The notes beneath the pieces are model-generated. The model was not told the DNA's origin, did no database searches, and saw nothing but the letters and a program-made list of their open reading frames with translations. The translations under genes and the position numbers were made by a program. A DNA stretch of 14,328 nucleotides from the NCBI GenBank assembly GCA_964535025.1, contig CAZHRW010000010.1, positions 1-14,328 of the forward strand, given 5' to 3'. The DNA is from JAAYZK01 sp964535025 (lineage in GTDB: Bacteria; Planctomycetota; Phycisphaerae; SM23-33; FEN-1343). Shown here one piece after another: positions 1 to 5,040 of this stretch (position 1 is the first letter of the stretch; every line of letters starts with the position of its first letter).

Positions 1-1
1 T

Positions 2-185
2 CAGCAGATCCAGGTCACCGGCCGCGTCGGACGCCTCAACGGCACGCCCGTGGTCGTCGTCCAGCGCGCCCAACAGGACGGCAAGTCCGTCCAACTGAAC
101 GCCGGCGCGAAGCAGGAGGAGGACGCCCAGAAGCCACAGGGCGACTCCGACCAGGAGATGCAGAGCCGCTACCCGCGACGGGCCG
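2..185 (+). CDS. C-terminal part of an unidentified protein, 5' end outside window
   Basis: Reading frame 2 enters from the left edge and looks coding for about 60 codons: nearly every third position is G or C, and it gives a beta-strand-like stretch (VTGRVGRLNGTPVVVVQRA) followed by a charged tail rich in Gln, Glu and Asp. The first part resembles a short beta-barrel or OB-like segment, but I do not recognise the family. The end is uncertain. No stop codon occurs in any plus frame between about 100 and 275, and frame 2 itself stays open to a TAG at 839-841, where it is antisense to the zinc-ribbon gene. I place the likely end at the strong hairpin that starts near 183. Either the true stop was lost by a sequence error or frameshift, or the protein really runs on into the convergent gene. 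Confidence 0.4.
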
Positions 186-219
186 CCTGCCGGGGGTGCC
201 TCGGCGCCCCCGGCAGGTG
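183..219. terminator. Strong GC hairpin between convergent genes, probable bidirectional terminator
   Basis: The arms at 186-196 (CCTGCCGGGGG) and 207-217 (CCCCCGGCAGG) are perfectly complementary over 11 bp. The stem extends inward through 197-199 with 204-206 (one G-U pair), leaving a four-base loop, and outward by a G-U and a C-G pair. It lies between the end of the left-edge gene and the stop codon of the minus-strand gene at 230. There is no clear run of U on either side, only a weak TGTTGT on the plus side, so termination is inferred from position and stem strength. Confidence 0.5.
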
Positions 220-229
220 TGGGGTGTTG

Positions 230-751
230 TCAAGAGGCCTGGCGAAGCTCGCCCAGCAGGTTGCGCAAAAAGCCCTGAAGAACCTTGACGGGCACCTTAT
301 CCAGGGCCGGTTCCAGGACGCGTCCGCTGAGGAAGTCGTCGACGGCCTGGCGGGCGACGGCGCCGAAGCGGCGGAGCGTCCGGACCTCCGTGGCGGCCCG
401 TTCCAGGTCGCCGGACGCCATGTCCAGGGCGTAGTTGACGATGATGTGGTGGAGGTCTTCGCTCTTGACCTCCGACGGGTCGCGTTCCGACAGCCGCGGG
501 GACGGATGGGCGCCGTGCGACGTCTCGTTGAGCAGATCGCGCTCGGCGTCGCGGAGTTCCCGCTCCTCCTGGCGGCGGAGGCGTTCGGCCGATTCGTCCA
601 GCGGCGCCAGGTCGAGTTCCTCCTCGTCGCCGGGCGTGGGAATATAGTTGCTGCCTCCGCAGTAAGGGCACTTGCCCCGTTGGCCGCCGGCCGAGTCGGG
701 GGCTTCCACTGTCTTGCCGCAATGCTCGCAATGAAACCGTATCGTCATCAT
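230..751 (-). CDS. Zinc-ribbon protein of unknown function
   Basis: Predicted 173-residue soluble protein. Residues 5-33 form a zinc ribbon with two CxxC knuckles (HCEHC at 7-11, CPYC at 28-31) in the style HCEHCGKTVEAPD...GKCPYCG, common at the N-termini of planctomycete proteins. An acidic, then strongly charged helical segment (about 42-75, likely coiled coil) follows. A C-terminal helical domain (about 98-172) contains LHHIIVNYALDMASGDLERA and ends in LLGELRQAS. I do not recognise this domain. Two adjacent ATGs (749-751 and 746-748) could be the start; a GAGG at 757-760 lies 5 or 8 bases upstream. The longer upstream extension is rejected because it crosses this site and has no family-like sequence. 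The gene is the last of three on the minus strand, 32 bases after yjbQ, so it is probably co-transcribed with it. A zinc-binding regulatory or scaffold role is possible but not shown. Confidence 0.75.
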   Translation of the reverse strand: MMTIRFHCEHCGKTVEAPDSAGGQRGKCPYCGGSNYIPTPGDEEELDLAPLDESAERLRRQEERELRDAERDLLNETSHGAHPSPRLSERDPSEVKSEDLHHIIVNYALDMASGDLERAATEVRTLRRFGAVARQAVDDFLSGRVLEPALDKVPVKVLQGFLRNLLGELRQAS

Positions 752-783
752 CCCGTCCTCGCCCCCCTGCGTTCGGGCGCCGC

Positions 784-1200
784 TCAGTCTCCGATGATTT
801 TCACCAACAGCCGCTTGCGCCGCATCCCATCGAACTCGTAGTAGAAAATGTGCTCCCACGGCCCCAGGTGGAGCTGTCCGTCAGTGATGGCGACGACGAC
901 CTCGCGGCCCATGACCTGGCGTTTGAGGTGGGCGTCGGCGTTGTCCTCGGCGCCGTTGTGGCGGTACTGGTCGTAAGGCTTCTCGGGGGCGAGCTTCTCC
1001 AGCCACACCTCGTAGTCGTGATGCAGGCCCGACTCGTTGTCGTTGATGAACACCGAGGCGGTGATATGCATCGCGTTGACCAGCGCCAGCCCGTCACGGA
1101 CGCCGCTTTCGGCAACGAGGCGTTCAACCTCGCGGTGGATGGAGACGATCGCCCGCCGTCGGGGGACGTCCATCCAGATCTCCTTGGTCAAAACCTTCAT
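784..1200 (-). CDS. yjbQ: YjbQ/UPF0047 family protein (secondary thiamine-phosphate synthase family)
   Basis: 138 residues, the full usual length of the UPF0047/YjbQ family. The conserved blocks are all present: NAMHITASVFINDNESG (42-58), the HHDYEVWLEKLAP segment (60-72), YRHNGAEDNADAHLKRQVMG (79-98), and the C-terminal DGQLHLGPWEHIFYYEFDG (107-125) followed by RRKRLLVKIIGD. His and Asp/Asn residues in these blocks line a proposed active or metal site. The family is cytoplasmic and trimeric. The E. coli member shows weak thiamine-phosphate synthase activity, but the physiological role is not settled, so the product name should not be read as thiamine biosynthesis; no thi genes are nearby. 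A GGGAG ribosome site lies just upstream of the ATG. It is the middle gene of a three-gene minus-strand set, 31 bases after the small membrane protein gene. Confidence 0.93.
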   Translation of the reverse strand: MKVLTKEIWMDVPRRRAIVSIHREVERLVAESGVRDGLALVNAMHITASVFINDNESGLHHDYEVWLEKLAPEKPYDQYRHNGAEDNADAHLKRQVMGREVVVAITDGQLHLGPWEHIFYYEFDGMRRKRLLVKIIGD

Positions 1201-1231
1201 GCGCGCTCCCTTGTCTCGTGCGACGGCGGCG

Positions 1232-1564
1232 TCAACGGCCCCAGCCGAACACCCGCTGCAGCCAGCGGACCAGCAGGACGGCGGCCGCGAAGATGAGAAT
1301 CCACGGCAGCAGCCAGATCAGCACCGTCAGCGCCAGGGCGACCAGCCCCACGACGGTCAACCCGGCGATGATGACGGCCAGCCAGACCCGCCAGCCCAGA
1401 CCCAGCCGAGCCACACGGCCGTGCCGTCCGTACGTATGTTGGATCCGCACGTGCGGCCGGCGGTCCTCGCCAGCACCGGTCTCGACGCGGCGGACCTCGA
1501 CCCGCTCGGCCTGTTCGGCCGTGTCGTGATCGTTCTCGTTGTCGGATGAACCGTTTGTCGTCAT
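1232..1564 (-). CDS. Small membrane protein with two C-terminal helices
   Basis: 110 residues. The first 50 or so are hydrophilic and mixed-charge (Asp, Glu, Arg, Asn) and end in RRPHVRIQHTYGRHGRVARLG. From about residue 56 there is an almost continuous hydrophobic run to residue 102 (WRVWLAVIIAGLTVVGLVAL, then ALTVLIWLLPWILIFAAAVLL), best read as two membrane helices with a tight turn. The protein ends with the basic tail RWLQRVFGWGR. I do not recognise a family; small proteins of this layout are common in planctomycetes. GAGG lies only two bases before the ATG, close for a ribosome site, so start strength is doubtful, but no alternative start is obvious. It is the first gene of the minus-strand set with yjbQ and the zinc-ribbon gene, and divergent from the radical SAM gene. 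Confidence 0.6.
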   Translation of the reverse strand: MTTNGSSDNENDHDTAEQAERVEVRRVETGAGEDRRPHVRIQHTYGRHGRVARLGLGWRVWLAVIIAGLTVVGLVALALTVLIWLLPWILIFAAAVLLVRWLQRVFGWGR

Positions 1565-1583
1565 GACCTCACAACCCTACAAT
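1555..1583 (+). promoter_or_regulatory. Predicted sigma70-type promoter for the radical SAM gene
   Basis: TTGTCG (1555-1560; 4 of 6 to consensus) and TACAAT (1578-1583; 5 of 6) are separated by exactly 17 bases. Transcription would start near 1590, giving a leader of about 40 bases before the ATG at 1633. The -35 box lies inside the start of the divergent small membrane protein gene. Confidence 0.4.
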
Positions 1584-1608
1584 ACCGCTCCGTGCCGGTC
1601 GGCTCAAG

Positions 1609-1639
1609 ATTGTACGCCGGAAGTGACCGCCCATGCGAA
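1609..1639 (-). promoter_or_regulatory. Possible divergent promoter for the small membrane protein/yjbQ set
   Basis: On the minus strand TACAAT is read from 1614 to 1609, mirroring the plus-strand TACAAT 26 bases away. The best -35 candidate is TTCGCA (1639-1634), with a long 19-base spacer that overlaps the start of the radical SAM gene. The -10 box is good and the -35 box is weak. Confidence 0.25.
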
Positions 1640-3420
1640 TACTACGCGACGCCATTCTCACGGACCTGCTGCCGTATGTGCCCCACCCGGCCCAGTACAC
1701 CGGGCTGGAGCATAACCGCTGCTGCACCGATGTGCAACGCGCCGAAGTGACGGTGGCGCTGGCGTTTCCCGACGCGTACCCGGTCGGCGTCAGCCACCTG
1801 GGCACGCAGATCCTCTACACGCTGCTCAACGGGATCGACGGCGTGGCGTGCGACCGTGCCTACTGCCCGCCGCCCGAGGCCGAGCGGGTGATGCGCGAAC
1901 GGGGCGTGGGGCTGTTCGGGTGGGAGTCGCGGGCGCACCTGGGCGATTTCGACGTGATCGGCGTGAGCCTGTCGTACGAGATGGTGCTCACGAACATGCT
2001 GACGATGCTGGACCTGGCGGGCGTGCCCCTCCGGGCCGCCGACCGGGGTGATGGGGACCCGATCATCGTCGCCGGCGGCACGCAGGCCGACGCGCCGGAG
2101 GTGATGGCGGATTTCACCGACATCGTGCTCGTCGGCGACGGGGAAGCGTCGCTGCCGTCGCTGGTCGACCTCATCCGCCGGGCGAAACGCGACGGCGCCG
2201 GCCGCGAGGCGATTCTCCTTCAAGCCGCCCGAACCATTCCCGAGGCCTACGTGCCGTCCCTGTGGGTCCCCCGCTATCACGACGACGGCACACTGGCGTC
2301 GCTGGCGCCCATCCGCGACGACCTGCCGCGGACGATCCGCCGGGGCCACGTGCCCCTGAGCGCCTCGCCGCCGATCACCCACCCGCTGGTGGCCACGACG
2401 GCCGGGGTGTTCGACCGGATCAGCCTGGAGGTTATGCGGGGCTGCCCGCACGGGTGCCGATTCTGCCACGCCGGATCGACCCGCAAGCCCATTCGCTGGC
2501 GGAGCGTGGATGAACTCGTCCAGACCGCCCAGCAGGCGGTCGACCACACGGGCTTCCGCGAGATCAGCCTGCTGAGCCTCTCGACGAGCGACTACCCGCG
2601 CCTCGGGGAGTTGATGACCCGGCTGAACGAACAATTCGCACCCCAGCACGTCTCGATCGCCGTGCCGAGCCTGCGCGTGGATAAGCAGTTGGCCCACCTG
2701 CCCTGGCAGCTCAACCGGGTCCGCAAGGGCGGGATGACCATCGCCGCCGAGGTCGGCACCGACCACCTGCGGCGAGCGATCCGCAAGAACATCACCAACG
2801 AGGACCTTATCAACGGCGTCCGCGCCGCCTACGCGGCCGGGTGGAAGAGCATCAAGGTGTACTTTATGGCGGGCTTCCCGGGCGAGACCGATGCCGATCT
2901 GGAGGGGATCATCGACCTGTGCCGGGCGATGTCGCAGGCCCGCAGGGACGTCGACGGGCACGCCGGGTCGGTCACCGCGTCGGTCTCGTGGTTCGTGCCC
3001 AAGCCCCACACGCCGCTGCAGTGGGCGGCGCAGGCCGATATGGACACCTTCTGGCACGCGCGGACGTTTCTGATCGAACGCACGCGGAAACAGCCGATTA
3101 CCGTCAAGTGCCACCACATCGAGCGCAGCGTGCTCGAAGCGGTGATCGCGCGCGGCGACCGGCGGCTCGGGCGGGTCGTCGAGGCCGCGTGGCGGGCCGG
3201 GGCGCGGTTCGACGGGTGGCGCGAGCACTTCGATTTCGACCTGTGGCGCCGCGCCTTCGACGCCGCCGGGCTCGACATGGCCTTCTACGCCCGGCGCGAG
3301 CGTCCGGTCGACGAGCCGCTGCCCTGGGACATGATCGCCGGCCCGCGCTCGCGGGCATCCCTCGAGCACGAGTGGCGACAGTACCAGGCGGCGGCCGGTC
3401 CGGTTAACCGCAGGGGATAG
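1633..3420 (+). CDS. B12-binding/radical SAM protein, TIGR03960 family
   Basis: 595 residues, the usual length of the family. The N-terminal part (about 1-200) is a B12-binding-like Rossmann domain with FDVIGVSLSYEMVLTNMLTM (106-125), IIVAGGTQADAPE (144-156) and DIVLVGDGE (163-171). The radical SAM core follows, with the cluster motif GCPHGCRFC: Cys271, Cys275 and Cys278 in CxxxCxxC spacing, which bind the 4Fe-4S cluster used to cleave S-adenosylmethionine. Further family marks are LSLSTSDYP (314-322) and KVYFMAGFPGETDAD (408-422). The substrate is unknown. In many bacteria this protein sits beside or is fused to a DUF2344 (TIGR03936) partner and near ribosome genes such as rng or rplU; here neither follows, and the next gene is a GNAT protein. 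A GGAAG at about 1619 lies nine bases before the ATG. Cytoplasmic. Confidence 0.9.
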   Translation: MRILRDAILTDLLPYVPHPAQYTGLEHNRCCTDVQRAEVTVALAFPDAYPVGVSHLGTQILYTLLNGIDGVACDRAYCPPPEAERVMRERGVGLFGWESRAHLGDFDVIGVSLSYEMVLTNMLTMLDLAGVPLRAADRGDGDPIIVAGGTQADAPEVMADFTDIVLVGDGEASLPSLVDLIRRAKRDGAGREAILLQAARTIPEAYVPSLWVPRYHDDGTLASLAPIRDDLPRTIRRGHVPLSASPPITHPLVATTAGVFDRISLEVMRGCPHGCRFCHAGSTRKPIRWRSVDELVQTAQQAVDHTGFREISLLSLSTSDYPRLGELMTRLNEQFAPQHVSIAVPSLRVDKQLAHLPWQLNRVRKGGMTIAAEVGTDHLRRAIRKNITNEDLINGVRAAYAAGWKSIKVYFMAGFPGETDADLEGIIDLCRAMSQARRDVDGHAGSVTASVSWFVPKPHTPLQWAAQADMDTFWHARTFLIERTRKQPITVKCHHIERSVLEAVIARGDRRLGRVVEAAWRAGARFDGWREHFDFDLWRRAFDAAGLDMAFYARRERPVDEPLPWDMIAGPRSRASLEHEWRQYQAAAGPVNRRG

Positions 3421-3449
3421 CTGTTCGTAGGCGAACTTGCGAAACATGA

Positions 3450-3478
3450 TTAGTCGACCGGGGTAGAGTGGATACAAT
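3450..3478 (+). promoter_or_regulatory. Possible promoter for the GNAT gene
   Basis: TACAAT at 3473-3478 is a good -10 box. The segment 17 bases upstream (TTAGTC, 3450-3455) is a weak -35. The 121-base gap after the radical SAM gene and the AT-richer base composition here fit a separate transcription unit. The start would fall near 3485, directly before the hairpin at 3488-3507. Confidence 0.35.
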
Positions 3479-3487
3479 ACTCCTGTG

Positions 3488-3507
3488 GCCGCGACGGTCG
3501 TCGCGGC
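3488..3507 (+). promoter_or_regulatory. Stem-loop in the predicted leader of the GNAT mRNA
   Basis: GCCGCGAC (3488-3495) pairs perfectly with GTCGCGGC (3500-3507) around a four-base loop. It would lie at the very 5' end of the transcript if the TACAAT box is used, 19 bases before the ribosome site. It could stabilise the mRNA, or be the weak end of the radical SAM unit; there is no U run, so termination is less likely. Confidence 0.4.
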
Positions 3508-3526
3508 GCCTTCAGCACGGACGCAC

Positions 3527-3531
3527 AGGAG
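3527..3531 (+). promoter_or_regulatory. Ribosome binding site deciding the GNAT start
   Basis: AGGAG lies ten bases before the ATG at 3542 but only one base before the in-frame ATG at 3533, so the start at 3542 is preferred. Confidence 0.6.
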
Positions 3532-3541
3532 AATGAGCAAG

Positions 3542-4093
3542 ATGGAATACCTTCCGATCACCATGGTTCGCCAGACCCTTGACGGCATTCCTGACCACCC
3601 CCTTCCCGACGGCTATCGCCTCCGGCCCTACGAGCCGGGCGACCGGCGGACGTGGGTGACGATCTGGCAGGCCACCGAGCCGTTCCTCACGATCACCCCC
3701 GAGACGTTCGACGTCGAATTCGGCGACGATCTGCCCGCAATGCCCAAACGCTGCCTGTTCCTGGTGGCTCCTGACGGCGCCGACGTCGGCACCGCCACGG
3801 CTTGGTACACTCGCAAGTACCGCGGCAAGGCCTGGGGACGGCTTCACTGGCTGGCGCTCCTGCCGTCGCACCAGGGCCGGGGGCTGTCCAAGCCGCTGGC
3901 CGCGGCGGTCCTCAAGCGGATGCGTTCGCTGGGCCACCGGCGGGCCATGCTCGGCACGCAGACCCCCCGCCTGGCGGCGATCCGCACGTACCTGGACGTC
4001 GGCTTCCGACCCGACATGACCGCCGAGCACGCCGAGCGGGCCTGGGCCGTCGTGCGGGAAGCGATGAACCACGAGGCCCTGGCGATCGGGTAG
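3542..4093 (+). CDS. GNAT family N-acetyltransferase
   Basis: 183 residues with this start, typical of a single GNAT domain. Such enzymes move an acetyl group from acetyl-CoA to an amine or similar acceptor; the acceptor here cannot be named. The domain opens with YRLRPYEPGDRRTWVTIWQ (25-43), a normal first strand and helix. Strands 4 and 5 carry GRLHWLALLPSHQGRGLSKP (99-118), where QGRGLS is the acetyl-CoA pyrophosphate-binding motif. TPRLAAIRTYLDVGFRP (141-157) is the usual late signature in which a side-chain contact residue precedes a GF turn. No membrane segment or signal peptide. Longer in-frame upstream starts are rejected because the AGGAG site favours 3542. It probably has its own promoter and stands between the radical SAM gene and larE without clear functional linkage. 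Confidence 0.87.
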   Translation: MEYLPITMVRQTLDGIPDHPLPDGYRLRPYEPGDRRTWVTIWQATEPFLTITPETFDVEFGDDLPAMPKRCLFLVAPDGADVGTATAWYTRKYRGKAWGRLHWLALLPSHQGRGLSKPLAAAVLKRMRSLGHRRAMLGTQTPRLAAIRTYLDVGFRPDMTAEHAERAWAVVREAMNHEALAIG

Positions 4094-4146
4094 TGCAGCG
4101 GCCGGGTACGCCACGTTGAAACGACGCCCGACATTCCTTTGGAAAC

Positions 4147-4175
4147 TTGATTTACACACTAGGATTTCATAGGCT
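4147..4175 (+). promoter_or_regulatory. Weak candidate promoter immediately before larE
   Basis: TTGATT (4147-4152) and TAGGCT (4170-4175) are 17 bases apart. The expected start point would fall at about 4182, the ATG itself, so if this promoter is real the larE mRNA would be leaderless. There is no convincing Shine-Dalgarno sequence before the ATG, which agrees. An alternative pair, TTGGAA (4139-4144) with TAGGAT (4160-4165), has a short 15-base spacer. Confidence 0.22.
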
Positions 4176-4181
4176 CTGGCC

Positions 4182-5033
4182 ATGAACACGACGCAACCGC
4201 GCCGCCTGACCGACGTCCTGCCCGGTCTCCCCGATGCCCTTCGGGCGAAGCTGGAGGCGGTCTGTGCGGAGCTGCGGCGATTTGGCCGTGTGATCGTGGC
4301 CTTCAGCGGCGGCGTGGACAGCACGTTGCTGCTGGCGGCGGCGGCCGATACGCTGGGGGCGGATAACGTGCGGGCGGCGGTGGGGCTCAGCGAGAGCTTG
4401 CCGAAGCGGGAGTTGGCCGAGGCCCGCGAGCTGGCGGCGCGGGTGGGCGTTGCGTGCGAGACCGTCACGACCGGCGAGATGGCCGACCCGCGGTTCACCG
4501 CCAACCCGCCGGACCGCTGTTATTACTGCAAGTGCGACCTGTTCGGCCGCCTGGTGGACCTTGCCCGCCGGGACGGCTTCGCCGCCGTCCTCAGCGGCGC
4601 CAACGCCGATGACCGCGCCGACTTCCGCCCCGGCCACCGGGCGACGGCGGAGCTGGGCGTGCGGACCCCCCTGATGGATGCGGGGATGACCAAGGACGAG
4701 ATCCGCACCGCCAGCCGTGCGATGAACCTGCCCACCTGGGACAAGCCGGCCTACGCCTGCCTGGCCTCACGCATCCCGTACGGCCGGCCGATCGATACGG
4801 CGACGCTGGAGCGAATCGACCGTGCCGAGCAGGTGCTCCACGACCTGGGCTTCCGCCAGTGCCGCGTCCGCGACCACGACCGGATCGCCCGCATCGAGGT
4901 CGACGCCGTCCGCCTCGGCGAGGTCCTCGCCCATCGCGAGCGGATCGTCGGCGCCCTCAAGACATTCGGCTACGCCTACATCACGCTGGACCTCGCGGGC
5001 TTCCGGTCGGGCAGTATGAACGAGACGCTGTGA
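4182..5033 (+). CDS. larE: LarE-type ATP-dependent sacrificial sulfur transferase
   Basis: 283 residues, full length for LarE. The PP-loop SGGVDST (42-48) binds ATP and activates the substrate by adenylylation. Conserved blocks include RCYYCKCDLF (112-121), LSGANADDRADFRPG (137-151), TPLMDAGMTKDEIR (162-175) and ACLASRIPYG (192-201). In the Lactobacillus plantarum enzyme the cysteine matching Cys193 in CLASR gives up its sulfur to make the nickel-pincer cofactor of lactate racemase. This protein also has Cys113 and Cys116 (CYYC) and Cys118; some homologues, such as that of Thermotoga maritima, are described as holding a 4Fe-4S cluster on three cysteines and using it to transfer sulfur, and the set here would fit that type. 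No larA, larB or larC is present in the window, so the sulfur acceptor is open. It ends seven bases from the convergent giant LptC-like gene. Confidence 0.9.
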   Translation: MNTTQPRRLTDVLPGLPDALRAKLEAVCAELRRFGRVIVAFSGGVDSTLLLAAAADTLGADNVRAAVGLSESLPKRELAEARELAARVGVACETVTTGEMADPRFTANPPDRCYYCKCDLFGRLVDLARRDGFAAVLSGANADDRADFRPGHRATAELGVRTPLMDAGMTKDEIRTASRAMNLPTWDKPAYACLASRIPYGRPIDTATLERIDRAEQVLHDLGFRQCRVRDHDRIARIEVDAVRLGEVLAHRERIVGALKTFGYAYITLDLAGFRSGSMNETL

Positions 5034-5040
5034 ACGTTCG

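Noticed and set aside
2..229. Minus-strand membrane protein frame opposite the left-edge gene (ALHLLVGVALWLLGVLLLLR)
   Set aside because: It has no usable start codon after the stop at 230, and the hydrophobic run is simply the exact antisense of a Gln/Glu/Asp-rich plus-strand tail with good coding bias.
1642..3588. A 648-codon minus-strand open frame opposite the radical SAM gene
   Set aside because: The plus strand carries the full radical SAM motif set; the minus translation is rich in Arg, His, Pro and Val with no family signature, as expected of a shadow.
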